Positions 17,533 through 26,364 of a DNA stretch of 64,000 nt are shown here, one piece after another. The notes beneath the pieces are model-generated. The model was not told the DNA's origin and did not search any database. It saw only the letters and a list, made by a program, of their open reading frames with translations. The translations under genes were made by a program, and so were the position numbers. How positions within the stretch are numbered: position 1 is the first letter of the stretch; every line of letters starts with the position of its first letter. Origin of the DNA: Candidatus Gastranaerophilales bacterium (GTDB taxonomy: Bacteria; Cyanobacteriota; Vampirovibrionia; Gastranaerophilales; Gastranaerophilaceae); contig CALUWA010000003.1 in assembly GCA_944324365.1 (NCBI GenBank), forward strand, positions 1-64,000. Direction: 5' to 3'.

Positions 17533-17742
17533 GCCAGCTTCAATAATTAAGTCATCTACCTTGTCATATAGTTCTTCATGTATGTCGCATACTGTTTCCA
17601 GAATGAGTAAAACTCTCGCGGCTGCCTCGGATTCATCCATTTCATTCTGGCAGTAGCCTTTCATTACATGAAGGTAATCATTTTCTTTGACTAACAGTTC
17701 TGTAATTTTGTTGTAATTACTGATTTTTTGATTGTTTTTCAT
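17527..17742 (-). CDS. Small hypothetical helical protein
   Basis: No family was recognised. The 71-residue protein is acidic and probably all-helical (NKITELLVKENDY, ARVLLILETV). Its stop codon overlaps the prmC stop by 6 bases on the opposite strand. The ribosome binding site (CGGAAAA) is weak. TATAAT-like elements in the AT-rich upstream region (about 17780-17810) could drive it or uvrC. The gene is plausible because it covers most of the convergent gap. Confidence 0.5.
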   Translation of the reverse strand: MKNNQKISNYNKITELLVKENDYLHVMKGYCQNEMDESEAAARVLLILETVCDIHEELYDKVDDLIIEAGL

Positions 17743-17939
17743 TTTTCCGTATGTATTTAACTTAATTCCAACTTGACTATATCTTATACTATAATTTCGA
17801 ATTTGTCTATAATAAAACGGAAATATTATTAATAAATTTTGGTAGAATATATGTGTAAGTGTTTTGCAGCCAGTAGTTTTGACAAGTTAACAAAAGTACA
17901 TAAATGAAAATTTTAAGGAATATCCGATGTATTGCGTTA

Positions 17940-17948
17940 TGGTATAAT
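17940..17948 (+). promoter_or_regulatory. Extended -10 promoter of uvrC
   Basis: TGGTATAAT is a perfect extended -10 element. It ends six bases before the chosen uvrC ATG (17955), and there is no Shine-Dalgarno sequence, so a leaderless transcript is likely from this promoter. More TATAAT-like elements lie 150 bases upstream. Confidence 0.5.
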
Positions 17949-17954
17949 ATAGCT

Positions 17955-19616
17955 ATGAACGAAAACCTGAAACAAACATTAAAATTACTGCCGTCTTTGC
18001 CGGGATGCTATATATACTATAATAAAGACGGGGAAATTATTTATGTCGGCAAGGCGAAAATACTAAAACGCCGGGTGATGAGTTACTTTAATAAAAAACA
18101 TCATGATAGTGTTAAAGTTCAGGTTCTTGTGTCGCAGATTGAGCGCATGGAATATATTATAACTAATACCGAAGTTGAGGCGCTCATTTTAGAAAGTCAT
18201 CTTATAAAAAAGCATAAACCTAAATATAATATTTTGCTAAAGGATGATAAAAAATATCCTTATTTTCTTATTACGGATGAAGATTTTCCGCGCATTATGG
18301 TTGTGCGTAAAAAAAATATCAACCCCGAAAAAGGAAGATATTACGGGCCATATACGGATGTGCGCGCGATGTATTCCACATTGGATTTTTTGAAGAAGAT
18401 TTTCCCGTTAAAACAATGTAAAACCCCGAAATTTAAAGACAGACCATGTCTATATTATCAAATAGGGCGTTGCATGGCGCCTTGCCAAAATCTTGTGACA
18501 AGTGAGGAATACAAAAATCTTGTTAAACAGGCGGAACTGTTTTTATCGGGTAAACAATCAGAATTGGTTAAGCAGCTTCAGGAGCAAATGCAAAAATATG
18601 CCGACGCCCAGCAGTATGAAAAAGCGGCAAGGCTTCGTGACAGCTATATGGATTTGAAAAAGACACTTGAAAAGCAAAAAGTCGTTTACGAAAATACCAA
18701 GCTCAATGAAGATGTTATTTCCATGCTTTCCGAGGATGGTATATTTGCGATAGTAATTCTTATGATAAGAGAAGGCAGGCTTATTGATAAGAAAGATTTT
18801 GTATATGATGTTGAAACAGACGAGAGATCGGAATTTTTCGCTACTTTCTTTAAAGAATATTACAATACGCTTTCTCTTGAATTTCCTGACCGAATAGTTT
18901 CGAACGAGCTGGAAGCGGTTGGTGAAAAAGCTTTATACGAAGAATGGCTTAATATAATTTCCGGCAAAAAAGTCAAAATAAGCTATGGTAAATCTGCTCA
19001 GGGAAAGGAATTGCAGATGCTTGCAGACAAAAATGCCCGTGTAGTTCTTGATAATGCAAAAATTAAAAAGATGGTCAAAATTAATGAGAACTTTAACGAA
19101 ATTGGGGCATATCTTGCAGAAAAGCTTAAGCTTAAAAATTTTCCGCACAGGATGGAATGTTATGATATTTCGCATATTCAGGGAACTAATACCGTTGCGT
19201 CAATGGTAACGTTTATAAACGGGCTTCCGAAAAAATCCGAATATAAAAAATTTAAAATCCGTTCAACAGAAGGAAAACCTGACGATTTTCAGTCAATGAA
19301 AGAGGTTTTGACAAGAAGATTGTCGCATTTAGGCGAAAAAAACTGGGATAAGCCGGATTTAATAATTATCGACGGCGGCAAGGGACAGCTTTCAAGTGTT
19401 ATGCAGATTGTTGAAGAGATGGGAATTGTGGGAATTGATTTTGTGAGTCTTGCAAAACGTCAGGAAGAAGTTTTTCTTCCGCATCAGTCAAAATCAGTGC
19501 TTTTGCCGAGAGAGTCAGGAGCTTTGTATTTAATCCAAAGAATAAGAGATGAAGCTCACAGGTTTGCTATTACATATCACAGGACATTAAGAGGCAAAAG
19601 TGCTTTGAAAAAGTAA
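17955..19616 (+). CDS. uvrC: Excinuclease ABC subunit C, lacking the C-terminal HhH domain
   Basis: UvrC makes both incisions around DNA lesions in nucleotide excision repair. The ATG at 17955 gives the usual start (MNENLKQTLKLLPSLPGCY). The GIY-YIG nuclease (CYIYY...IIYVGKAKILKRR), the Cys-rich linker, the UVR motif (QQYEKAARLRD) and the RNase H-like domain (CYDISHIQGTNTVASMV, IIIDGGKGQLSSV, HRFAITYHR) are present. The protein ends shortly after, at RGKSALKK, so the tandem helix-hairpin-helix domain of typical UvrC proteins (about 600 residues) is missing. The following sequence does not restore it in any frame, so this is not an obvious frameshift. Confidence 0.93.
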   Translation: MNENLKQTLKLLPSLPGCYIYYNKDGEIIYVGKAKILKRRVMSYFNKKHHDSVKVQVLVSQIERMEYIITNTEVEALILESHLIKKHKPKYNILLKDDKKYPYFLITDEDFPRIMVVRKKNINPEKGRYYGPYTDVRAMYSTLDFLKKIFPLKQCKTPKFKDRPCLYYQIGRCMAPCQNLVTSEEYKNLVKQAELFLSGKQSELVKQLQEQMQKYADAQQYEKAARLRDSYMDLKKTLEKQKVVYENTKLNEDVISMLSEDGIFAIVILMIREGRLIDKKDFVYDVETDERSEFFATFFKEYYNTLSLEFPDRIVSNELEAVGEKALYEEWLNIISGKKVKISYGKSAQGKELQMLADKNARVVLDNAKIKKMVKINENFNEIGAYLAEKLKLKNFPHRMECYDISHIQGTNTVASMVTFINGLPKKSEYKKFKIRSTEGKPDDFQSMKEVLTRRLSHLGEKNWDKPDLIIIDGGKGQLSSVMQIVEEMGIVGIDFVSLAKRQEEVFLPHQSKSVLLPRESGALYLIQRIRDEAHRFAITYHRTLRGKSALKK

Positions 19617-19722
19617 ACTTTTGTTTACATTTTGCAATTTGGGTTTGTGTTTTTGCTACTATTGTAACGTTGGTTTTACCCTGAGGTGAGGGCAAATTTT
19701 TAGACAATTGAAAGGACATCAG

Positions 19723-21270
19723 ATGAACAAATTTTTAACTGCACTATTTTTTATGTTACTTACGGTGCAAAGTGCAAATGCTATGACGGTTGACGCGTTT
19801 TTGGATAAGCATTTGACTCCGCTTTCGGATTTCGTGTCAAATATAATATTTTTCCCGATTCATGTTGGCGGAACGGAAATTCCTATCGTAGTTTTATGGG
19901 TATTGATAGGAGGTTTGTTCTTCTCGTTCTATTTAAGAGGAATTGCAGGCTGGGGATTAAGTGAATCTTTGAAAATCCTTAAAACTCCTGCAAAGAAAAA
20001 CTCTGAAGGCGGAGGCGGCGAAGTTTCTCCGCTGCAATCTTTGATGACAGCTTTATCCGGTACAGTCGGGCTCGGAAGTATTGCGGGTGTTGCAATTTCA
20101 ATTTCAATCGGCGGGCCGGGTGCTGTATTTTGGATTTTTGTAGGTGCAATTTTAGGTATGGCTTTAAAGTTTGTTGAAGCTGCACTTGCTATAAAATACA
20201 GAAGATTTAACCTGGACGGTTCAATTTCCGGCGGCCCTATGCATTATATGGCACACGGACTGACCAGAAAGAAAATGAGATGGCTCGGGCAGCCTTTGTC
20301 TGTTATATTTGCCGTGCTTTGTATAATGTCCGGTATTGCAGGCGGTAATATGATTCAGATTAACCAGACTGCACAGCAGGTTGTGAATGTAACAGGCGGT
20401 GCGGACGGTTTTATGGGTGATAAAATGTGGCTTGTCGGGCTTGTAACGGCTGTTGTATTGGGGATTATCGTAATCGGCGGTATTAAACAGATTGCAAAAG
20501 TTGCAGAAAAAGTTATTCCGTTTATGTGTGTGTTGTATATTTTATCAGGTTTGCTTGTAATTATATGCAATATTCACCACCTGCCTCATGCGGTTGCAGT
20601 TATTGTTAAGCAGGCTTTCCACCCGGATGCAATGTACGGCGGTTTTATCGGTGTTGTAATTGCAGGTTTGAGAAGATCTGTTCAAACGAACGAAGCCGGT
20701 ACCGGTTCAGCTCCGATTGCCTATGCAACAGCGCAGACTAAAGAACCTATTTCATTGGGTTTTGTATCCTTGACTGAACCTTTATTTACGGGTATGATCT
20801 GTCTTTTAACCGCTACTATCATTATTATTTCAAATTCTTATATCGGAGTCGGTGAGGCAACCGGTATTCAATTAACATCTCGTGCATTTGAAACTGTATT
20901 CAGCTGGTTCCCTTATGTATTGGCTGTGATTGTTGTTTTGTTTGCTGTTACTACAATTCTTTCTTGGGCATATTATGCGCAAAAAGCCTGGAACTTCCTT
21001 GTCGGCGAAGGTAAAAGAAGAACTCTTACATTCCAGATTATATTCTGTATGTTCACTGTAGTGGGGTCCGTTCTTAATGTAAGATCAGTTATAAACCTTA
21101 CGGATGCAATGATGATGGCTATGGCTATTCCGAATTTGATTACAATGTATATTCTTGCTCCGGAAATTAAAAAAGATTTGGCCGAATATTGCAGAAAGCA
21201 TGATATAAAAAATATCTTTACAAAAGGCTGGACTGAAAAAGCAGCAGTTACGGTTGAAGGAGAAAATTAA
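19723..21270 (+). CDS. Sodium:alanine (AGCS family) symporter
   Basis: This inner-membrane protein imports alanine or glycine with sodium ions. The roughly 515-residue sequence has about ten or more hydrophobic helices and the AGCS signatures LSGTVGLGSIAGVAISI and RSVQTNEAGTGSAPIAYATAQ. The first residues (MNKFLTALFFMLLTVQSANA) look like a signal sequence, which is common in this family. The ATG at 19723 is chosen because AAAGGA sits six bases upstream. The downstream ACT gene starts at its stop codon (TAATG). Confidence 0.95.
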   Translation: MNKFLTALFFMLLTVQSANAMTVDAFLDKHLTPLSDFVSNIIFFPIHVGGTEIPIVVLWVLIGGLFFSFYLRGIAGWGLSESLKILKTPAKKNSEGGGGEVSPLQSLMTALSGTVGLGSIAGVAISISIGGPGAVFWIFVGAILGMALKFVEAALAIKYRRFNLDGSISGGPMHYMAHGLTRKKMRWLGQPLSVIFAVLCIMSGIAGGNMIQINQTAQQVVNVTGGADGFMGDKMWLVGLVTAVVLGIIVIGGIKQIAKVAEKVIPFMCVLYILSGLLVIICNIHHLPHAVAVIVKQAFHPDAMYGGFIGVVIAGLRRSVQTNEAGTGSAPIAYATAQTKEPISLGFVSLTEPLFTGMICLLTATIIIISNSYIGVGEATGIQLTSRAFETVFSWFPYVLAVIVVLFAVTTILSWAYYAQKAWNFLVGEGKRRTLTFQIIFCMFTVVGSVLNVRSVINLTDAMMMAMAIPNLITMYILAPEIKKDLAEYCRKHDIKNIFTKGWTEKAAVTVEGEN

Positions 21271-21548
21271 TGTCAGAGCATCAAATCATAGTAACCGTTC
21301 AGGGTGTGGATAAGGTCGGAATTGTTGCAAAAGTTACCGGAGTTCTGGCTGAATACGAAGTCAATATTGAAGATATCAAACAAACGTTAATGCAGGGACA
21401 TTTCGTAATGTTTATGCTCGGAAATATTGAAAAATCCAAATATTCATTCAAGGAAATCAAAGAGGCTCTTTTAAAAGCCGGAGAGGATTTGGGAATGGAA
21501 ATATGGGTTCAGCGAAAAGAAATTGTAGATAAGATGCACAATATATAA
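21270..21548 (+). CDS. ACT-domain protein
   Basis: The 92-residue protein is a single ACT-type domain (UPF0237-like): HQIIVTVQGVDKVGIVAKVTGVLAEYEVNIEDI, then LMQGHFVMFMLG. ACT domains bind amino acids and regulate enzymes or transporters. It is coupled by a one-base overlap to the alanine symporter gene, so a role in sensing the transported amino acid is a reasonable inference. It ends at a terminator. Confidence 0.9.
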   Translation: MSEHQIIVTVQGVDKVGIVAKVTGVLAEYEVNIEDIKQTLMQGHFVMFMLGNIEKSKYSFKEIKEALLKAGEDLGMEIWVQRKEIVDKMHNI

Positions 21549-21551
21549 GTT

Positions 21552-21581
21552 AAAAGGGGCTTAATTTTAAGCCTCTTTTTT
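21552..21581 (+). terminator. Terminator of the symporter-ACT operon
   Basis: A stem AGGGGCTTAA / TTAAGCCTCT with one G-U pair is followed by a T run that abuts the stop codon of the convergent gene. Confidence 0.8.
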
Positions 21582-22242
21582 ACGTCAAGTATTCTAATTT
21601 TACCAGCAGATAATCATTTTTATCATCTTTTATTTTTTCTGTTCCGGTACATTTAAATTTTGAGCTTCTCGGAAAGACTATTTCGTTATTGTATCCCGAA
21701 CCTACCCTGGAAATTCTTGCGCCTTGAGGAATATTGATTTCATACATTATGCCCTGATTATTCGGCATATAGACATTTGCATATGAAAAATCGGAGGTGG
21801 CATAGGAATATTCCTTCATGTCAATGACATCTCCCTTTTTAATATTGAGTCGTTTTTGATAAAGCTGATATTCAGAGAAAAATTCCGGTTTTTTACCTAT
21901 TGCGCGGTACACTTTTATAGGTTCTTCCGTTGGTTTAAGCCTTTTAAATTCTATATCTGTTTTGCTAATCATTTGCCTTGGCGTAAGCTTTGTGAAGAAG
22001 AAAACTTCATCCATGCTTTTCGGGTTTGGGCTGTTTATAAAGTGATGATTTATACCGTTTAAGTGCCCGTGCAAAGATACGGATTCCTTATTGGTCTGTG
22101 ATATTAACCCTTTTTCACGTAAAGCATTCCAGTATTGTTCACAAAACGGCTTTGAAGCCTCTTTTGCCTTTATTGATACCGTTGGCTTTTGTTTTGTTAA
22201 TTTTCTGACAAAAGTTCGTATACAGTTTAATTTAATTCCCAT
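21580..22242 (-). CDS. Putative mono-ADP-ribosyltransferase
   Basis: The 220-residue protein has the order of motifs found in ADP-ribosyltransferase exoenzymes (R-S-E class). VYRAIG with R113 lies at the start of the fold. SYATS (residues 146-150) occupies the STS position. NNEIVFPRSSKF with E187 resembles the catalytic ExE/QxE strand, although the residue two places before E187 is Asn rather than Glu or Gln. An AAGGGGAA ribosome binding site is good. No signal peptide or immunity gene is evident. The target, if any, cannot be predicted; sequence divergence makes the assignment tentative. Confidence 0.6.
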   Translation of the reverse strand: MGIKLNCIRTFVRKLTKQKPTVSIKAKEASKPFCEQYWNALREKGLISQTNKESVSLHGHLNGINHHFINSPNPKSMDEVFFFTKLTPRQMISKTDIEFKRLKPTEEPIKVYRAIGKKPEFFSEYQLYQKRLNIKKGDVIDMKEYSYATSDFSYANVYMPNNQGIMYEINIPQGARISRVGSGYNNEIVFPRSSKFKCTGTEKIKDDKNDYLLVKLEYLT

Positions 22243-22308
22243 ATTATTTTCCCCTTATTATTAATAAAACATAAGAGGAAAAATAATTGATACATTCGAA
22301 AAAAAAGT

Positions 22309-24459
22309 TTACTTAACTATAGGATTGTTTATATTTTCGTAAAATTTATATTCAATTGTCATAGAGTTTTTGTTTTGCCGCAGTGTTGTTTTCAGGATGG
22401 AATTTAGTTTAAAGCCGTTTGCGGAATAGAAGCTTGGGGATAATTGACATTTTATTAAATACGGTAATTTATCTTTTCCGGGTTTGAATAATTCATCGTC
22501 AAGGTTTATATATCCGCAGTCCGCTCCCGGCAAAGGTGAAAAATACGATCTGTCGGTATTTATAAGGTTTGTTGAAAATTGTTTGTCTTCAAGGATAATA
22601 AGCATATTGTATTGTGACAAATCTATATTTTTTAGGTTTTCAACTCTGCCGAAATCTACCTGATATCCTTCAAAATCCAGCATTTTTGTTAAAAAAGTGG
22701 TTTCACTGTTGTTTGAAAAATAAAGGAATTTGTTTTGTTTGTTATAGCTTCTTATTTTGCTTTCAAGTTTGCAGGCTTCATTGAGTTTTGCCGGCTCTTT
22801 CGGAAGCTTTTTAAAAAACAGCGAGCATTTTGCGACTTCTCGCACTTCGGAAACGGTTTTACCTGATTTAAGGTAATTGAAAATTTTAACTGCCGGCCGC
22901 GCCCAAAGATTTGTTGACACAAAAACAAGTCCGAAAACCGCAAAAAATGTAATGATAAATTTTACAAAATGATTTTTGCGCGGATATGAATAAATTAATA
23001 CAGGCGCAGCTATAACACAAAACGATGTGAGAAAGCGGATATTATAAGACATGAACATAATACTTGCGGACATTGAAATTATGCCGATTAAAAGAATCAG
23101 CCCGAATGAAAAAATCAGAATGTCACGTCTTTTGCGTGAAAATGCAGGTATAATTAAGGACTTAAGCCAGCAAGGCAGATATATTAAAAATCCTAAAATA
23201 CTCATTCCCATTAACGGTTCAAGAAGAGTCTTGTTTACGTAGTCGTAAGGCTTGCTGTAAATACCGTCAGGAATACTGCTTAAGCCCATTGCACTTAATA
23301 TGACAGTTTTGGCTGCAATAAGATATTTTCCGAGAAACATTCCCCAGGTAAATCCTGTAAAATCGAAAAACAAAAATAGGTGTTTTACAAAATTTGCGGC
23401 CATTCCTCTTATTCCAAAGATATTTTGGTGCGAGATTAAAAACGGTGCAGAACCTGCGATATTACCGTAATTTATTATGTTCAAAATATAATTGTATGAT
23501 GCAAATAGTATAAAGTTTATTAATCCAAAGCCTAAAAACCTTACGACAGGTTTGTAAAAATCTTTTTTGTAGTAATAGTAAGAAATACCTGCCATCCAAA
23601 GTCCAACTGCCGGAATAAGAATAATTGCCGGAGTTTTGGTGCCTATTGCAAGTGCATAGCAAAGCGATGACATAAACAGCGGAACGTTAGAGCGGTTTTT
23701 GAGTGAATTCCAAAACAGATATATACTTGAAAGAATCAGCCCGGATATAATTATATCAGTTTCGGTTCCTGATATTTGAACTATTACGGACGGGAATGAA
23801 GACAAAATAAAAATTGCCCAGAGCTTTTTGCGTTCCGGAATTTTTATATAACTCATTATTCCGTATAGTGATATTATCGAAAGCATATACCCTATGAACG
23901 GGAAAATTCCGAACCAAATCTGTTTTTTGGTCAGCATTAATATCCACGCGTATAATATTTCGGAATTTATAGGCATCGGAAGCATTCTGACTTCACTTAT
24001 ATCAAAGTGATTAAAGTTACCGTTTCCTATCCAAAACAGACTCCTTACAACATGATAAGCTTCCGCATCAGGGTTTACAATAGGCATAAAGCTTATTAAA
24101 AACAGCGAAACACAGAGCATAAAAATAAAAGATATCCCGAGGACTGCCAGATATTTGTCACGTTTAAGCGTATTGAACAGTTTTACCAAATAAGTTTTGA
24201 TGTTTATCTTTAACAGCGGCTTCCCGTTTTTAATCCATAAAATTCCGGAAATTATTGCAATAACAGTGTTTAGGACAAGCAATCCCGCAGTTGATATGGC
24301 TGAAAAAAGCGATAAGAGCTCGAACTCAAAAACGATTTGCGCAAACATGATTATAAAAAAGTATATAAAACTTCTTATAAATTCTTTTTTCTCAATCAAA
24401 GATGTTATAAAAAATGCACTTAGTGCCGTGAGAATAACTGAAATAAAAAATAAAAACAT
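22309..24459 (-). CDS. Multi-spanning membrane protein of GT-C glycosyltransferase type
   Basis: The 716-residue protein has about a dozen membrane helices in its first 500 residues and a soluble C-terminal domain. A loop after the third or fourth helix reads NPDAEAYHVVRSLFW (D131, H136), resembling the conserved acidic loop of GT-C enzymes such as ArnT and PMT that use polyprenyl-phosphate sugars. A role in glycosylating lipid, LPS or protein is inferred from this only. An AGAGGG ribosome binding site precedes the ATG. The neighbours give no help. Confidence 0.65.
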   Translation of the reverse strand: MFLFFISVILTALSAFFITSLIEKKEFIRSFIYFFIIMFAQIVFEFELLSLFSAISTAGLLVLNTVIAIISGILWIKNGKPLLKINIKTYLVKLFNTLKRDKYLAVLGISFIFMLCVSLFLISFMPIVNPDAEAYHVVRSLFWIGNGNFNHFDISEVRMLPMPINSEILYAWILMLTKKQIWFGIFPFIGYMLSIISLYGIMSYIKIPERKKLWAIFILSSFPSVIVQISGTETDIIISGLILSSIYLFWNSLKNRSNVPLFMSSLCYALAIGTKTPAIILIPAVGLWMAGISYYYYKKDFYKPVVRFLGFGLINFILFASYNYILNIINYGNIAGSAPFLISHQNIFGIRGMAANFVKHLFLFFDFTGFTWGMFLGKYLIAAKTVILSAMGLSSIPDGIYSKPYDYVNKTLLEPLMGMSILGFLIYLPCWLKSLIIPAFSRKRRDILIFSFGLILLIGIISMSASIMFMSYNIRFLTSFCVIAAPVLIYSYPRKNHFVKFIITFFAVFGLVFVSTNLWARPAVKIFNYLKSGKTVSEVREVAKCSLFFKKLPKEPAKLNEACKLESKIRSYNKQNKFLYFSNNSETTFLTKMLDFEGYQVDFGRVENLKNIDLSQYNMLIILEDKQFSTNLINTDRSYFSPLPGADCGYINLDDELFKPGKDKLPYLIKCQLSPSFYSANGFKLNSILKTTLRQNKNSMTIEYKFYENINNPIVK

Positions 24460-24517
24460 AAAATCCCTCTTCCTTGTTTAATTCTAGCAGTCATATGAAG
24501 ATTTTGCAATAAAACTC

Positions 24518-24546
24518 TTTACAAAATTCTTTATTTCAATTATTAT
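24518..24546 (+). promoter_or_regulatory. Predicted promoter of the candidate RNA
   Basis: TTTACA (24518-24523) and TATTAT (24541-24546) have exact 17-base spacing, in a gap with no gene. Confidence 0.5.
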
Positions 24547-24552
24547 AGTCAA

Positions 24553-24692
24553 GCAATGATTATGAAAACTCAATACCGACGTATAGTAAGTAATTTTAAA
24601 GGGCTTGTTTTATAGAATAAGACACTTACTTATGTTGTTGAAAAATAAAATCATAAACAAGGCCTTTTTAATTTAAAAAGGTCTTTCTTTTT
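24553..24692 (+). ncRNA. Candidate attenuator leader or small RNA
   Basis: The predicted transcript of about 140 bases has two mutually exclusive structures. Segment 24598-24610 can pair with 24655-24667 (12 of 13 positions). Segment 24659-24670 can instead pair with 24674-24685 to form a terminator ending in CTTTTT. A third stem (AGTAAGT 24585-24591 with ACTTACT 24624-24630) can compete with the first. This is the layout of a transcription attenuator or riboswitch. No known family was recognised. The next genes are a 31-residue reading frame and the membrane protein at 24907. Confidence 0.35.
24659..24692 (+). terminator. Terminator hairpin, possibly conditional
   Basis: A roughly 12-bp stem (AAGGCCTTTTTA with TAAAAAGGTCTT, one G-U pair) is followed by TTTCTTTTT. 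It is preceded by a sequence that can pair with its left arm. Confidence 0.65.
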
Positions 24693-24772
24693 GTTAAAAA
24701 ACGTAAAAAATACAATTGAAAACAGCAATTAAAATTATTTATATATGTTAAAAGAAAATGGAAGGTAGTAAT

Positions 24773-24868
24773 ATGAGATATAACTTGCGACGAAACTTAA
24801 TTGTGACTATGACGAATGCCCCAATCGTCAGATTAATGAACTTGGTATGGGGTTTGTGTAGTACATAA
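24773..24868 (+). CDS. Possible leader peptide (31 residues)
   Basis: A short reading frame starts MRYNLRRNLIVTM and ends NLVWGLCST. GGAAGG lies seven bases before the ATG, and TTGAAA/TATATA promoter-like elements lie upstream (about 24717-24745). It may be a leader peptide or small membrane-active protein for the gene at 24907. There is no homology evidence, and chance cannot be excluded. Confidence 0.3.
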   Translation: MRYNLRRNLIVTMTNAPIVRLMNLVWGLCST

Positions 24869-24875
24869 TTGAGTT

Positions 24876-24901
24876 AGGAGAATTCTCCTTAAAGGAAGAG
24901 G
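24876..24901 (+). promoter_or_regulatory. Palindrome with anti-SD-like arm next to the ribosome binding site
   Basis: AGGAGAATTCTCCT (24876-24889) is a perfect 14-base palindrome. Its TCTCCTT arm (24884-24890) is also complementary to the Shine-Dalgarno sequence AAGGAAG (24892-24898) of the following gene, so two pairings compete. This could modulate translation of that gene. Confidence 0.4.
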
Positions 24902-24906
24902 TTAAA

Positions 24907-26364
24907 ATGATATCCCCGATTACGGTAAGTAAATTCTATTCAGTATTAGGCAATAACGATTCTTTAGTTCCGATGGCAATTAAAGATACTGCAAACGGAT
25001 TAGGGTTAACTGCAGGTTCTTATATAACTGGAAAAGATGCAGAGAGTCAGGATAGATTTATTGATGAATTTGGTTCACAGGCAATTTGGTTGTTTGGTAT
25101 ACCGGTATTTAAAAAAGTTCTGGACTGGAGTTTGTTCAAGCCTCTGGGCTTGGATCCGGGTGTTGATGTCAGAGTACTGAAAGACAAAGATGTCTTTGAA
25201 CTCGCTAAGAAATATGCAAAACAACACGATGAGCAATTTAAAGACAACCTTGATGTTAAAAAGATTGCGCAAAGCCTTGAAAAAATTACTGATAAACAAA
25301 AGACATTTAAAGGGCTTTCATTTGCTAAATTTGTCGGTTCAACTTTGTTAACTATTATTTCCTACGGAATGTTAACGGAATTCAGACAAAAATACAGAGA
25401 ACAAAAAATTACAAAAGAATTTTATGAAAAAGAGGCTAAAAAGACAAAAACTCTGAAATCACTTAGTATTAAAACGCCGTCTGCATTTAAAAAAGTTAAA
25501 TCAGATAAGAAAGATAAGAATAATAAAAATACAACATTTACCGGCGGATTTAATATTCAAGACTTTATGTTTTCTCCTGTAAAAAACCTGATGATTGTTG
25601 ATGGTTCTATTACGGCAGAAAGACTTGCTAAATCGCAAAATAAACAAGAGTTCTTTAATTATACGATAAAAGAAGGCTTTTTCTGGTTCTTTATGTATTT
25701 TGCAGGTGCAAGAATTAAGAAAATGCTTGAAAATCACGCACTGAAAAAACATAATATTCCGATAGATTTGGATGCAAGAGTTATCGAGTCAATGGCACTT
25801 AAAAAAGCTGTCTTGGGTAAAGATATTATGCGGAATGTATACCAGTTCCCTGTTGGAAATCCTACACCGGCAGAAATTTATGAATTTGTAAATACAAATC
25901 CGGATAACCTGATTGTACAAATGGCTAAAAAATGTGATATTGCCAGAACAGTTAAGGGTACAAATTCAATTGATAACAGAAAATTTATTGATCCTGAAGA
26001 AGTTGTCGCATTGAAAGATAAACTGATACTTCTGAATAACAAAGGTGAAGAATATGTTAAGGCGGCAGCTGCCAAGGCTAAAAAAGCAGCGGAAACAGCC
26101 GGAAAACAGTACGAATTTACGCCTAAAGAAGAAGTGAAATTCTTAAAAGAATATCTCAAAAAAGCAAGCAAGCTCAACAGAAGTGCTACCCTTAAGAATA
26201 TTGCCGCATGTATTGGTTTCTTGGGAGTTTTGCTGCCTGGTATGATGGTTGCCTGGAGATTTATGGATAAAGACAATAAAAACTATCAGGTAAGAGAAGA
26301 AATTGAAAAGAAACTTAGGACTCAAATGGCGCAGAACAAACCGAAACAAACTGTTGTGCAATAG
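24907..26364 (+). CDS. Hypothetical membrane protein
   Basis: No family was recognised. The 485-residue protein has several hydrophobic segments (about residues 137-152, 245-260 and 425-445), separated by long lysine-rich, probably cytoplasmic stretches. A low-complexity segment KKVKSDKKDKNNKN is followed by TTFTGGFN, an FxG-type motif also seen in two other unknown proteins here. An AAAGGAAGAGG ribosome binding site precedes the ATG. The last 50 bases overlap the end of ldpA on the other strand. It is probably a lineage-restricted envelope protein. Confidence 0.8.
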   Translation: MISPITVSKFYSVLGNNDSLVPMAIKDTANGLGLTAGSYITGKDAESQDRFIDEFGSQAIWLFGIPVFKKVLDWSLFKPLGLDPGVDVRVLKDKDVFELAKKYAKQHDEQFKDNLDVKKIAQSLEKITDKQKTFKGLSFAKFVGSTLLTIISYGMLTEFRQKYREQKITKEFYEKEAKKTKTLKSLSIKTPSAFKKVKSDKKDKNNKNTTFTGGFNIQDFMFSPVKNLMIVDGSITAERLAKSQNKQEFFNYTIKEGFFWFFMYFAGARIKKMLENHALKKHNIPIDLDARVIESMALKKAVLGKDIMRNVYQFPVGNPTPAEIYEFVNTNPDNLIVQMAKKCDIARTVKGTNSIDNRKFIDPEEVVALKDKLILLNNKGEEYVKAAAAKAKKAAETAGKQYEFTPKEEVKFLKEYLKKASKLNRSATLKNIAACIGFLGVLLPGMMVAWRFMDKDNKNYQVREEIEKKLRTQMAQNKPKQTVVQ

